In this document: one piece after another, positions 1 to 10,850 of the stretch
How the letters are laid out: every line of letters starts with the position of its first letter
Numbering within the stretch: position 1 is the stretch's first letter
NCBI GenBank assembly: GCA_963680875.1
Contig: OY804575.1
Span: 33,515,103-33,579,102, forward strand
Reading direction: 5' to 3'
DNA from: Bathymodiolus brooksi
Taxonomy: Eukaryota; Mollusca; Bivalvia; Mytilida; Modiolidae
Length of the DNA: 64,000 nt
The notes under the pieces: generated by a model
The model's input: only the letters and a program-made list of their open reading frames with translations
Database searches by the model: none
Told to the model about the DNA's origin: nothing
Translations under genes and position numbers: made by a program

Positions 1-1240
1 AAGTTGCCTTGCAACGAGCCATTAACGACCACTCATAATAATTTGGTGCTGCGAGTATTTATTACGTGCCAAGAGCATGACATTTTCCATATAAGGAACA
101 TTCACTTTAGTTTCGTTTGAAGGACGAATTCCGTTCTTGAATCATCTTAACTAGCGGATGCCCGTTTCGGTGGGAGAATCTAGGTTCTATTTCTTTACGT
201 CAGTGTTGAAACCTTCTACTCGTATTGCTCCATGATATTTGATATTTGTTCTCAATTCATAATTTTGACATCTTTCTATTATACAAATTGCTTTGTAATG
301 TTAGCTATTGGCGTACGTCAATACCGGGGGTAGTTCGTTTGCATTTAATGATTTCAGTTTCCTTCCGCTAGCTTGTTTTAAGAAATACTCAATGCATTAG
401 TAATTAAGATAATGGCTCAATTCGATTTTGACCATTTTATATTCTGCCATTCTGGAGTTATGTAGGGCCTTTGCTATTTAAAAAATTACTATTTACCCAT
501 AGTTATATACCGCTGATTACTTCAATGTTCATTGACCGAAAAATTGAAATATTTACACGTTGTTAATTAGTGTTTTTTTATCATTTCAAAAATCTGTTTT
601 CCGCCCTCGATCAATGAACTGAGTATCAAACGACCAGTTTGATGTGATTTATTTATAATTAACATCTTAATATTAATGATTTTCTTATTCCATCATTTCT
701 GTTTTTGTGTTCAAGATTCTTTGAAAAATTCTAATTCTAATTTTTGAGAATAATGTATTTGAATACAACTATTATAATACTGTAATCTATGCATAATATA
801 ATGAAAAATAAAAACAAAAAATACCTCATTGTGGGAAGAGTTCAAGATTCCAATTGAAAAACACCAGCAACAAATGCAAAATTGATACTTTTAGCAAACA
901 AACACGTGACTCCACGGGTGCTCCGGAAGGGTAAACAGTTCCTGCTCAACTAGTAGCACCCGTCGTGTTACTCTTGTTAAATATCCAGTTGCTAGTCACA
1001 AAAAAGGAAAGGAAGACAGAATTGCTACAACGGCAAACAGAACAGATATATGATACATATGTTATATAAACCAGGATGGCGATCGTAAACCTTTATTATT
1101 CTTTTTACAGAGGTATTTTACTTTCTGCATCATGATGAGTTGGTATATGCTAACTAATATCAATACGAGCAGAAAGAACCAATGAAACATTCATTCATAT
1201 TTCAATCAGAATTTGTTTGTTTTTTCAAAGCCATACGTTT
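1..1240. other. AT-rich upstream DNA, no gene recognised
   Basis: I see no exon with recognisable protein similarity here. The stretch 898-1095 belongs to a dispersed repeat listed separately. The rest is AT-rich, with many stops in all frames. Confidence 0.5.
898..1095 (+). repeat. Dispersed 'gtgctccggaagggt' repeat, copy 1
   Basis: The segment carries gtgctccggaagggt near 917, then 'cagttcctgctc' and 'cacccgtcgtgtt', ending near 'ggatggcgatcgtaaa'. The same ordered blocks recur at 5640-5970 (+) and, reverse-complemented, at 60118-60310. It is therefore a multi-copy interspersed repeat. I recall similar sequence as common in mussel genomes, but I cannot name the family. No coding capacity is visible. 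Confidence 0.65.
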
Positions 1241-2338
1241 TAAGTATGGCTCCACCTAAGAATCATGCAAAATAAAGAAAAAGTAATTTACCTTATGTCA
1301 TCAATTCACTCAATATTTTGTTATATGACATATTTTGAGTCAAAATAAATGTATTTCAAAGACGGATACAAACAAGCATCATTCACATAACACCCTGTTC
1401 ACAGGTGATAATAAATAATAAAAATCCTATTTTTCTACGTTTTTTTTGAAGATGCGAAATGAGGCTGTTTGGTTGCCATGGTAACAATAATTGTTTTTCT
1501 TTCCATGGCATTGTTATCAGTTTAATAGTTGGTATTTAGTTATAAAATCAGTACCGGTAATATGGAAATCTTTGTGACCAAAAGAAAATTTTATGATCTT
1601 AGCATGATATGAAATGCATTTAAAATGTTTTATTTTTGTTTCCATGGCAACCATTCACATAATCTAAGGTTAAAAGTTTATTTAGTAGTTAATTTGGTTG
1701 TAAGTTATGTGAAAAAGATAATATCAGTAAATACATTTTAGAGAAGCAGAAATATTTTGTAAAAAATGTAGTTGTATACTATTTGCTAAAAAACCAAAAG
1801 TATGGGACAAAAAAAACTTTTTTCCCAAAAATCTAAAAGAGGCTACAAACGATTATTTTTGATATGTTTTAGACAAGTGTCTATTGAACAGATACAAACA
1901 AGCATCATTCACATACCACACTGTTCACAGGAGATAATAGATAATGAAAATCCAATTTTTTTGCATTTTTTTGAAGATGCGAAATGAGGCTGTTTGGTAG
2001 CCATGGTAACAATAATTGGCAAATTTGCGTTTTCTGTACATATACTTTAATTTTTAGAAGAAGTCTTCAACATCACTCATATGTAATCATATTATGAATT
2101 TTTTTAAATATTTTTTTTAGAAATCTGTGTGGCAAAAGTGCAAATTTAGTGATTTGAAGACTGAAATAAAATGGGTTCTATGATGAAGTTGAACCATAGC
2201 AACCAAAGTCAATACATGTGTTCTTTTATTATTTTTATGAGCTTACCATCAAAATGCAACATATGAACCATATAGACTCCAATTTTGCAATTATCAATAA
2301 ATCACCCACTGCATGATTCTTAGGTGGAGCCATACTTA
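1241..2338. repeat. 1.1-kb unit bounded by perfect 29-bp inverted repeats
   Basis: The 29 bases at 1241-1269 (taagtatggctccacctaag and nine more) are exactly the reverse complement of 2310-2338. Between them lie two direct copies of a block of about 128 bp, at 1365-1493 and 1891-2018. Each copy begins gatacaaacaagcatcattc and ends with catggtaacaataattg. Terminal inverted repeats with internal duplication suggest a non-autonomous DNA transposon or fold-back element. I see no transposase and could not define a target-site duplication. Confidence 0.55.
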
Positions 2339-3075
2339 AGTCTTCAACTTCACCTAAACATAAAACCCTCTCAGCCCGAGATTGTTCATTTTGGTTAAAA
2401 CAGAAATTCAGTAAAACTACCATCTATTGCAATAAAGACACAAACCTTTATCCTATTTTCAATTATTTGATTATTCATATTTGAGATTTATTAATATTCT
2501 AGTTACTATTAACATTTTCTTGTCATGGATAAAATGAAAAAAACTACAAAACTGTCAGAATATAACTGAAATACTACTTTCTAAACGTGATATAAGATTC
2601 TATCATTTAACGTTTTCTTGGTCTTATGTTTAACCATGTTCTAGCGTGGCGGCCATCTTGGATTTCATATTGACACAAAGAACACAAAATTGGTACGGTA
2701 TAGAACCATTGTTTATACATAGTAGTGTCCAACACATATGATGTTTTTTCTTTGTTTTGATGTTCTTTTCGTTTTGTGTACCATATGTTGCCAGTTTCTC
2801 TGGATTGACCATTTTTGATTGCCCCTTTGGTATTCTTTAACGTTTATTGACTTCAATCAGTTTTATTGTTTCTAATATATATGTTTGTTACCATTTTCCC
2901 ATAGAGTCCCATGATAAACTATGCGTAGCTTTGGCAGCAATCTTTGATTTCAGGCTGATAGAGAAACTTCACAAGGTTCATAGAATACAAAATAAGTAGC
3001 TTTCCAATGATATTTTGTTTCAATTGTCCTGTTGGTCTAAGAGAAGAAGTCTTATGGTAAACACCATCTTTAATT
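2339..3075. other. No gene seen; possible repeat fragment
   Basis: The 2630-2830 part contains 'gcccctttggtat', which also occurs in dispersed repeat copies near 60290. It may be a degenerate relative. The remainder is unrecognised AT-rich DNA. Confidence 0.4.
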
Positions 3076-4275
3076 ATTAATCATCATATAACATTAACTT
3101 TGTAAAGGACCGTCTAATGGTTTTTCTTGTACAGTATTAATCATCATATAACATTAACTTTGTAAAGAACCGTCTAATGGTTTTTCTTGTACAGTATTAA
3201 TCATCAGATAACATATACTTTGTAAAGAACCGTCTAATGGTTTTTCTTGTACAGTATTAATCATCAGATAACATTAACTTTGTAAAGAACCGTCTAATGG
3301 TTTTTCTTGTACAGTATTAATCATCAGATAACATTAACTTTGTAAAGAACCGTCTAATGGTTTTTCTTGTACAGTATTAATCATTAGATAACATTAACTT
3401 TGTAAAGGACCGTCTAATGGTTTTTCTTGTACAGTATTAATCATCAGATAACATTAACTTTGTAAAGGACCGTCTAATGGTTTTTCTTGTACAGTATTAA
3501 TCATTAGATAACATTAACTTCGTAAAGGACCGTCTAATGGTTTTTCTTGTACAGTATTAATCATTAGATAACATTAACTTTGTAAAGGACCGTCTAATGG
3601 TTTTTCTTGTACAGTATTAATCATCAGATAACATTAACTTTGTAAAGGACCGTCTAATGGTTTTTCTTGTACAGTATTAATCATTAGATAACATTAACTT
3701 CGTAAAGGACCGTCTAATGGTTTTTCTTGTACAGTATTAATCATTAGATAACATTAACTTCGTAAAGGACCGTCTAATGGTTTTTCTTGTACAGTATTAA
3801 TCATTAGATAACATTAACTTTGTAAAGGACCGTCTAATGGTTTTTCTTGTACAGTATTAATCATCAGATAACATCAACTTTGTAAAGAACCGTCTAATTT
3901 TATTTTTTGTACAGTATTAATCATCATATAACATTAACTTTGTAAAGGACCGTCTAATGGTTTTTCTTGTACAGTATTAATCATTAGATAACATTAACTT
4001 CGTAAAGGACCGTCTAATGGTTTTTCTTGTACAGTATTAATCATTAGATAACATTAACTTCGTAAAGGACCGTCTAATGGTTTTTCTTGTACAGTATTAA
4101 TCATTAGATAACATTAACTTTGTAAAGGACCGTCTAATGGTTTTTCTTGTACAGTATTAATCATCAGATAACATCAACTTTGTAAAGAACCGTCTAATTT
4201 TATTTTTTGTACAGTATTAATCATCATATAACATTAACTTTGTAAAGGACCGTCTAATGGTTTTTCTTGTACAGT
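3076..4275 (+). repeat. Twenty-copy 60-bp tandem array
   Basis: The period is exactly 60 bp for 1,200 bp, so there are exactly 20 monomers; 3436-3495 is a typical one. Variants are few (catcag/cattag/catcat; tgtaaag/cgtaaag; gaac/ggac). The five-monomer blocks 3661-3960 and 3961-4260 appear identical base for base, a recent 300-bp higher-order duplication. Each monomer holds a pyrimidine-rich tract followed by cag (tttttcttgtacag), which resembles a splice acceptor. The array lies about 0.8 kb upstream of the proposed start codon. Confidence 0.97.
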
Positions 4276-5105
4276 TTGCACAGCTCGGTCGTCTCTGATC
4301 TATAAAATGAAAAACAAAACAATGATGAGTAAGGGATTCATTCCCATCTATTCAACTTTTTAGAAATTCAATATCCCCATTTACCCAACTTTAACTTTTT
4401 TATCATTGAACTGTGTTTCTGTAACACGTTTATTGTGTTATACTTAAAACTAAAACAATAGTTAATATGGATATTTGTGTGCGATGAGTTTAAAAAAGTA
4501 AACAACTGATAATTATTAGCATAATAATAAGTTTATCGGTGTATAAATAACTTAAAACAAAGAATGTCAACATCCTTTACTCATACGTTTGTATATTTAA
4601 TATGACAAGAAATATATATTTCCCCTTTTGGTGTATATGTTACAGCGTCTAGAACTATATCCTTAATCCTGGTTAATGACTTGTAATATTTATTAATAAA
4701 TTAAACCTTTTATTATTCCAATGTACATGGTAAAACATTTTACATCTGTGTATTTAATCTTGTATGGTAATGATCAGATGATATCCAAATCATTGCCCAT
4801 TTTTATTTAATTATTGACTGAGCAGGCTTTGTGATATATGGTGTTTTTTTGTCAATAAGTGACAAAAATCGATCTAGCGGCCTACCTGTAATATTGTAGA
4901 AATTGGAGAAAATTTGTTGACAAATGTTAGTGTCAGAGGTAGTATTTGTTTGTCAACTTAATTAAACAACAACTTAATGAGGACTAGTCAGACGTTTGAT
5001 CAGTGCGTCAGTTCATGGATTCTACATGTAATTAATGAAAATCGTTGAAATCTAGGATGATCATTTTAAACACTTGAAAAGGGAGACTTGTGGCAGAGTA
5101 TCATT
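4276..5105 (+). promoter_or_regulatory. Putative promoter and 5' UTR region of the guanylate cyclase gene
   Basis: This 830-bp stretch precedes the proposed start codon. A TATA-like tataaata lies at 4542-4549, but in such AT-rich DNA it carries little weight. Several ATGs occur between 5010 and 5040, so the transcription start or an upstream exon must lie so that these are avoided or act as short upstream frames. Nothing else is recognised. Confidence 0.25.
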
Positions 5106-5108
5106 ATG
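5106..5108 (+). CDS. GUCY1B2-like: Soluble guanylate cyclase beta-like subunit, exon 1 coding part (start codon only)
   Basis: The ATG at 5106-5108 is followed immediately by a consensus donor, gtaagt (5109-5114). Joining it to the exon at 6261 gives M-Y-G-H-I-Q, matching the M-Y-G start of animal sGC beta subunits. With this start, the NLDALH histidine, the cysteine in QYCF and the second proline of PPSF fall at residues 105, 78 and 118, equal to vertebrate beta-1 numbering as I recall it. The 5' UTR would extend upstream by an unknown distance. An alternative ATG|gtaagt exists at 6188-6190, which would leave only a 70-bp intron. I prefer 5106 because the 6188 site sits in a tandem duplication with other ATGs directly upstream. 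The choice does not alter the protein. Confidence 0.6.
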
Positions 5109-5539
5109 GTAAGTTATCTATATAAATATACTAAATTTGTCCCAATATTTTTTAATACTCATTGTGATATATTTTAAATCAAAACAAGTCTGGGAGCAAT
5201 ACCATTTTTAACAATAATACACAAAAATTGCATAAATATCAAATATGTAGCCATCAACCAATTCCTATGTAATTGTTAGAACAAGAACTAAATGGATTTG
5301 TTATTTGTTATCGCTGATATAATTTTGTTTTTATGGTAAATCTTTTTTGGCTTGAAGAGAAAACAATCTAGTAATTAAAAACAACTTTTAAATTGAAATT
5401 AGTATATTTAATCTTCTGTAAATGTAATTGTTTTTGTTTTAAATATTAAAGCAGAATAGAATTTCCCCCCAGTGGAGCTAGTAATATTTATTTCAGCAGA
5501 TTATATAAAGTACGTGCTGAGACTCAACTTGAACACAAC

Positions 5540-5618
5540 ATGACTTTGACGAATTGCAAATACCACCGCAATATAATTGAAATATTGTTGAAAGTGGCGT
5601 TAAACACGAATAAGAAAG
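5540..5618 (+). mobile_element. SINE 3' tail fragment
   Basis: The block 'aatattgttgaaagtggcg' followed by 'ttaaacacgaa' matches the 3' ends of the fuller SINEs at 19455-19718 and 22281-22526. The tRNA-like head is absent, so this is a 5'-truncated copy. Confidence 0.6.
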
Positions 5619-5639
5619 AAGACACAAGACAACAAGACG

Positions 5640-6060
5640 TTATAAAACAAAATGAAAATCAATATAGATCATAACTACGTGGCCAAAAAATAAATAAAGT
5701 CAAAGACAATCAACGTGAACAAACCCTAAAAGAAAACCCGAACAACGCGGACCTCATCAATAACCGCCCATGAACTCAGGCGCTCCGGAAGGGTAAGTTG
5801 TTCCTGCTTCATACGTGGAACCCGTCGTTTTAATCAGGATAATGGTCAAAGTCCAGTAAATATCGTAAATGACGTTGAAGTGATGGAAAGACATTACGAC
5901 AGTGAAGATAGACCCTGTGAGGTAGAAACTGTGTAGAGATCAACCAATTCATGATGGCGACCATAAAAGCACTTCAATGCAGACTTCAATAAACTTGTTA
6001 TGAACCCCTGTGAAAGTAGCAATCTTCTATCCAGATAAAAGGCACAGGACCTGGAATATC
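5640..6060 (+). repeat. Dispersed 'gctccggaagggt' repeat, copy 2
   Basis: It carries 'gcgctccggaagggtaag', 'gttcctgctt', 'cccgtcgtttt' and 'catgatggcgaccataaa' in the same order as the copy at 898-1095. Its left part ('gaacaaaccctaaaag') runs further upstream. It is an interspersed repeat within intron 1. Confidence 0.6.
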
Positions 6061-6112
6061 GTATTTCTTGAGATATGCCAAATCCATTTGCAGGTGCTGG
6101 TGAAATGTAGCA

Positions 6113-6246
6113 AGAAATGAATGTTAAGTTTACATACTAGTAATCCATTATTTTTGTTGTGGTGTAACTTACATGAAGAAGAAATGAATGGTAAGTTTAC
6201 ATACTAGTAATCCATTATTTTTGTTGTGGTGTAACTTACACGAATC
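6113..6246 (+). repeat. 67-bp tandem duplication next to the exon 2 acceptor
   Basis: Two near-identical 67-bp copies lie at 6113-6179 and 6180-6246. One visible difference, gaatgttaag against gaatggtaag, gives the second copy an ATG|gtaagt at 6188-6196. The duplication ends 14 bp before the exon starting at 6261, so it may duplicate branch-point sequence. Confidence 0.9.
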
Positions 6247-6260
6247 AATTTATTTTACAG

Positions 6261-6334
6261 TATGGACATATTCAGTTGTGTATCAAAGAGTTAGTTCTAG
6301 ATAAGTTTGGACAAAGTGTATGGGACGCCATTTT
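6261..6334 (+). CDS. GUCY1B2-like: Soluble guanylate cyclase beta-like subunit, exon 2 (H-NOX domain start)
   Basis: This 74-nt exon encodes residues 2-25 plus two bases of codon 26, beginning YGHIQLCIKELV and ending GQSVWDAI. It matches the first helices of the heme-binding HNOB/H-NOX domain (Pfam PF07700) of sGC beta subunits. The conserved pieces are the N-terminal YG, the hydrophobic LVL helix, and the VW at residues 21-22, all at the same numbers as I recall for vertebrate beta-1. The acceptor is tattttacag|tatgg and the donor tttt|gtaagt, both near consensus. The exon ends in phase 2 and the next exon supplies one base to complete a leucine. Soluble guanylate cyclase is a cytosolic heterodimer that makes cGMP when NO binds its heme. 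Confidence 0.85.
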
Positions 6335-7477
6335 GTAAGTATTTTACAGTCTCGTTTGTCACTCTTATATATGGTGATATTATTGAAAGAGACAACATGC
6401 TGTTTCGTGTTCTGTGCGTCACAAAAGGGAAACAACTGATACATTTTTAATTTCACTGACTTACAAAATTGCGCAACACAATAAAGACAGAGATAGCAGT
6501 TATTATTTATTTTTGAATATGGTTTCAGGTTGAATTATTATAACCAGAGGCTCGCATGACCTATAATAATGACCTGATTATCTAAACACATATCGTGTTC
6601 TAAAAATCATTTAAACCCATTAGAATCGGATTTAAAATACAAATTTTGGGTATTAGTCAGTGTTTTCCCCTTATCTAAGAGACGAATAATCTGCAGACAC
6701 AAATATGTCTGAGGAATTGAAAGGCAAAAACCGCTCACAAATCGGATTTAAAATACAAAAGTATTGAGTTGTGTGTGGTCCCTTCTGCTACATTTGACTC
6801 AATTTATCTCAGAAAACACCAGAGCTAGGTAAATATGCTTGTAAAAATATAAATATGCTTGTAAAAATATAAATATAAAAAAAAGAAAACGCTACCAAAA
6901 CATTTCATAGATATCTAAAGAAAAATTCCATTCAAAACGGAAAACTTCATCTATGGCTTCTTGGTTTTTTTTATGATTGTTTCTATCAAAACTTTCCAAT
7001 CGCAGCAAATATACAATGATGTGGAATACCATCCAATAAATATTCTCAAAGAGTTTGCTTTTAATTAGCCAAGCCTTTCTTGGAGAAAATCAAAATGTGA
7101 AAAAATTATTGAAGACGCCGACGACAACAGAGCAAGGTAATGGCAATGAACCAGATGGTCTAATATGGGTATATAATAATGAAATTCATGACCTAACATA
7201 CCAATAAATGTAAAGCATGCAACATTCTTATTTATTTAAGAAATGGGGGTTTACAGTTCGATTGAATATTTATGGATGACCATAAAATTCAATTAAGTAG
7301 ACAATAAACATTACAAATTCTAGGCTATTATACAACTCCCTTAATTATAATTCTAATAGGATGTCATGCATTGACTATATAAACAATACTATGGTACATA
7401 GAAACATTTAAACTTCCCTTAAATTGTTCGTGTTATTTCTTTTCATACTCATTTTCCGGAAGGAAACAAAATTGTCG
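6335..7477. other. Unrecognised intronic DNA
   Basis: AT-rich sequence with no gene or clear mobile element. A short partial duplication of 'aatatgcttgtaaaaatata' lies around 6832-6872. Confidence 0.45.
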
Positions 7478-7531
7478 TCGAAAATTAGAATCGTCGTGCG
7501 CACTAGATTTGATATCTACGTTTTAATCAAC
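7478..7531 (+). repeat. Short copy of the 'tttgatatctacgtttt' dispersed repeat
   Basis: It contains cgtcgtgcgcacta followed by tttgatatctacgtttt (7508-7524) and aatcaac. The same order occurs at 15206-15262 and 15545-15600. The 3' end matches the motif that borders the large 42-bp array at 26399-26422. No tandem array is attached to this copy. Confidence 0.7.
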
Positions 7532-8127
7532 TTCGACTTTTGTGTAAATTGTCGACTTCCAGTGACTTTGTTGAACACTGGTTACCTTGACACATGGTAA
7601 TTGATTTATTTTCGATTCTTTGATGCATTTTAATTGTTTATCACTTAAAATCAAAATGGTATCAAATTGGAAATGCAATTAATTTATTTGCAACTCAGTG
7701 TATTTGTCTATACAGGGATAAAAGACTATAAACATGATGAATGAATTTCGTTATGAGAGGCATTTCCAATACTGTCTTCCAATTAAAAACAGCTAGATAT
7801 TATCTGTTACTATTGAATATGGAGATTTTAACATTATTTTCTTTGCATTTTAAACCTCGCAATACGAAAATAATGTTGCTAATTTTTAAATCTCCGACAA
7901 GCCTATGGTTTCCAGTTATCATTTCTTGAGTAAAGACTCGCATTGTTGTGAAGAACATGTCCAGTAGGTTTATTTATGTTTGTCTTATATTGGATAATTT
8001 AAAATACAATCTTTATACCTCCACGGTAAGTTTGGTCAACAACATTTTCAATTGTTACATCGAATTAAACCATGACATATTGACAGCCTTAAATGTTTTT
8101 AGAAATGGTTGTTAATTTTAGATACAA

Positions 8128-8240
8128 TAAAGAGGCCGTTGTGGTCGTGATCGTACGGTAGTTGGATTTACAACTACCTATGTAATCAGTGCCTCGATAC
8201 AAAATTATGTGATAAAGTTGACTTACGGCAGGTCGGTGCC
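8128..8240 (+). mobile_element. SINE head fragment (tRNA-like)
   Basis: The segment 'ccgttgtggtcgtgatc' through 'tggatttacaactaccta' and 'gtgataaagttgac' parallels the 5' half of the SINE at 19455-19718. The 3' half (the ccaccaataaaactgacc block) is missing. It appears to be a truncated, diverged copy. Confidence 0.5.
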
Positions 8241-8314
8241 TAGGTGAATATCATGTTCCATGGGTTGATCACCTCGTGGAAAGTCATAAATTGCACATGT
8301 ATAATATTGTTAGA

Positions 8315-8385
8315 CTTGTATATAAAGGGCACACAAGGGAACCTGACTATGTGCCCTTTATGAGCAGTTGCCATTTATATACAAG
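8315..8385. repeat. Short inverted repeat (hairpin-forming)
   Basis: ataaagggcac (8322-8332) is the reverse complement of gtgccctttat (8351-8361). Outside it, cttgtatata (8315-8324) pairs with tatatacaag near 8376-8385. It may be a small fold-back remnant; no function is indicated. Confidence 0.5.
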
Positions 8386-8619
8386 TTAGAATTATATACA
8401 CTATTCATCAATGGAAAAAATGGGACTTCCCTTTATAGACAGTGATTTGCTATATAGAGGTACTCTTTAAGGAAGGTTTGACTGTAGTAAAATTGTATTT
8501 TAATAAAGAGAAAATGAATATGTAAATAAAAGCTGGTGATACCCAAGATGGTGAACACAGTCTTAGATAGATTTGTTATTCTGTACTGGTCTTAATTATA
8601 TGAAGTATATTTAATCTTC

Positions 8620-8985
8620 TAACTATGTTTTATGCACAATGGATTAGTGCACAGATACATATACATGTATGAGTTATCGATGAGTGTGTGATTATTGTTA
8701 AGAGCATTAGAATGTAATGGCGAGAGTAAATTACTATTTGATGAGACGATGCCTGTGTTTTGTGCTAGCCTACAGTCAGCAGGTAGAAATATCTCTTTTC
8801 TCTTTATCATGATTACGAAACCAAGCAGTCTTTTCTCTAACTCCTTGATATTGCGTGCTACCGGGAAAAACACCATGTACCAATTGTATGCCCTTTGGTT
8901 TGGTCCAACCCGCAACTGAAGCCACGATTTCCGCACTAGAGGTAATTATGTTAACCATTACACCACCGAGGTGATTAATGAGTTC
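8620..8985 (-). mobile_element. Candidate tRNA-derived SINE, minus strand
   Basis: Read on the minus strand, the 8985 end begins with a tRNA-like stretch containing tggtgtaatggtta, a good fit to a polymerase III A box. About 45 bp later gggttggacc is a weak B-box match. The following 250 bp have no protein similarity. The short open frames on both strands here look like chance frames in this element. Other copies would be needed to confirm it. Confidence 0.4.
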
Positions 8986-9469
8986 TGAGACATTTATAAG
9001 AATACATGTCCAGAAAAACAACTCTCTGGCAAATACCTGCTATTTTTCCATGTACAAAATTAAACAGAATAAACCTTTCGTGATTCATTTCTCATTTTTG
9101 CTAGATCAAAAGAAAACGATTAATGTCGTGGCACGATTATCCGATCTAATTTGTCTTGTATAATTACGACGAACTACAAATTAATATTTGGCCTTAGCGA
9201 GTCTCTAATTTTTCATAAACATACATGAACCGTTTAAATGATAAAAGTGAAAAGTAAGGTTTTGAATTAAAAAAAATAGAGTTCACTCTTAATGAGTGTC
9301 AGAACAGACTACATCTTCTAATAAACAAATAAATTAAAGTAAATAAACTTAGAACCTTTGACATGATCTGAAGCTTTACAAACCCAAGGGAACATATAAT
9401 TTATTTGAACATGTCGAAAGCATTATTATTAATATTATGTTATAGAATACCGGCTTACGTATTAGAAGT

Positions 9470-9625
9470 GGTAGTTGACATTGCAGAATTGTAATGTTAG
9501 CTTTCACACAAATCGTCTGGCATCATGTGGTGTTCATATTTCTAACCCATTGGAGCTCGGCATACATCAAGGTTTGACAATTACTTTGATTACCTCTACC
9601 AATAGTATTAACCGCCACAATATAA
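9470..9625 (+). mobile_element. Degenerate SINE fragment
   Basis: The end 'ctctaccaatagtattaacc' followed by 'gccacaatataa' resembles the ccaccaataaaactgaccgtcacgatataa block of the SINE at 19455-19718. The upstream part is strongly diverged. Confidence 0.35.
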
Positions 9626-9802
9626 TGGAATGGAATGGTCTCTAGATATCATACTTCATCGTCTTCTATATTAGTTTCATATAATAGGTACAACAAAACA
9701 TCTGCAGTATTCAGCGGGGGAAATAATGTGTGTAGATACGCGCAAAGTTGCCAGTGTGACGCCGTAATTGCTTTCTTAAAACAAACTTTGTTAAGTCAAC
9801 TG

Positions 9803-10850
9803 TCAAGACAAGACAAGACAAGATTTTATTTATACAACCTCAGACACACAGGTGTACAAGAGGACATAGCAAATTCACATTCCATATAAATACAAATAGA
9901 CATATCATATATGCAATACAACATCACAAAATAATAAATAAATAACATACACCATAATTTTAAGAAAAGATGCCAGATTCCTGTACAGTTCTACATGACA
10001 ATACATAAGCATTCGTGAAAGTTTCAGTTCGGTTGGATATTTCGTGTAATATATAGGAATGAACTTTTCCCTAATGGTTTTAATTTCCTGTTTTTCACAG
10101 ATGAGCAAATAATGGAATTCATCTCCAATTCCGTTTCCACAAAGATTACAAATTTTTTCATGTTTAGGCAACCCGTTCCATCTTCCTGTTTCAATGGGAA
10201 ATTTGATATTGGAACATCTGAATTTAGCTATCATCGCCCTATCATATGAATTCAGTTTCACTAGATATTTTTCTATACCAAATCCCCTTTTATGTTCTGA
10301 ATAAAATAAACCCCGGGAAGAATTGTTCATCTGCGAAAACCATTTTTGTATAAATTGATCGTTCTACTTGGAGAAGATATCAAGTTTTTCAAAACATTTC
10401 TTTCAATGGGTATTTGATCATTCCATATAAAACTCAAGCCAGTATCATCAAAAATTGATTTAACATAAGAAATCCATTTAAAATGTGACGGATTTCGATC
10501 GTGTAATTTGAACATCAACTTATACAATATAGAGGACAATTTATTACTTTTACATAAAAAGTTGTTCCAAAATAATACAATCTTGCACTTAACCATTACC
10601 TCCATAGGGTATATACCTAGCTCTCCATATACCATATAGTTAGGTGTAATACTCCGTACTTTAAAAATGTTCTTACAAAATTGTAAATGTAACTTTTCAA
10701 TTGATTCCTTATTTTCAAATGTCAATGGTAGAACGTTGTCATTGTTTTTCTTGCTGATGTTAATTGAGTAAAATTGAGAAAAATTTGAAGATATCGAAGG
10801 GTTGATCAGAAGTCGATAAATAAATACAAACAATGTACTGCAATTGGATC
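9803..10850 (-). mobile_element. 5'-truncated non-LTR retrotransposon (LINE), minus strand
   Basis: Only the 3' end of a LINE is present. On the minus strand two overlapping frames (10833-10327 and 10330-9905) encode the post-RT C-terminal region, followed by a short AT-rich tail ending in (cttgt)n-type repeats (RC of 9803-9825). The protein resembles the C-terminal part of the + strand LINE at 16478-18560: both carry 'FDDTG.S.IW' and a CCHC cluster preceded by PIETGRWNG. The two insertions are therefore the same or a closely related family. Confidence 0.85.
9905..10833 (-). pseudogene. LINE ORF2 C-terminal remnant with one frame break
   Basis: The upstream frame (10833-10327, 168 aa) contains TPNYMVYGELG and FDDTGLSFIW. 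It runs into a second frame (10330-9905, 141 aa) that overlaps by four bases, consistent with a single frameshift. The second frame has PIETGRWNG at residues 45-53. It also has a zinc-knuckle-like cluster, C61-x2-C64, H73 and C78 (10097-10150). Jockey/CR1/L1-like elements of aquatic invertebrates carry such a C-terminal cluster. There is no RT catalytic domain, so this copy cannot mobilise itself. Confidence 0.8.

Larger units (their letters stand above)
5109..6260 (+). other. Intron 1 (phase 0)
   Basis: The donor is gtaagt at 5109 and the acceptor is tattttacag ending at 6260. The 1,152-bp intron contains a SINE tail fragment (5540-5618), a dispersed repeat (5640-6060) and a 67-bp tandem duplication just before the acceptor. 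Length and position depend on the exon 1 choice. Confidence 0.6.

Noticed and set aside
4542..4549. TATA box for the guanylate cyclase gene
   Set aside because: tataaata is common in such AT-rich DNA and nothing else supports a transcription start there.
8880..8985. A functional tRNA gene on the minus strand
   Set aside because: The A box is good, but the B box is poor and I could not fold a convincing cloverleaf. More likely a SINE head.
8619..9021. Overlapping frames on both strands (105, 74 and 81 codons)
   Set aside because: They overlap a candidate tRNA-derived SINE and show no protein similarity.
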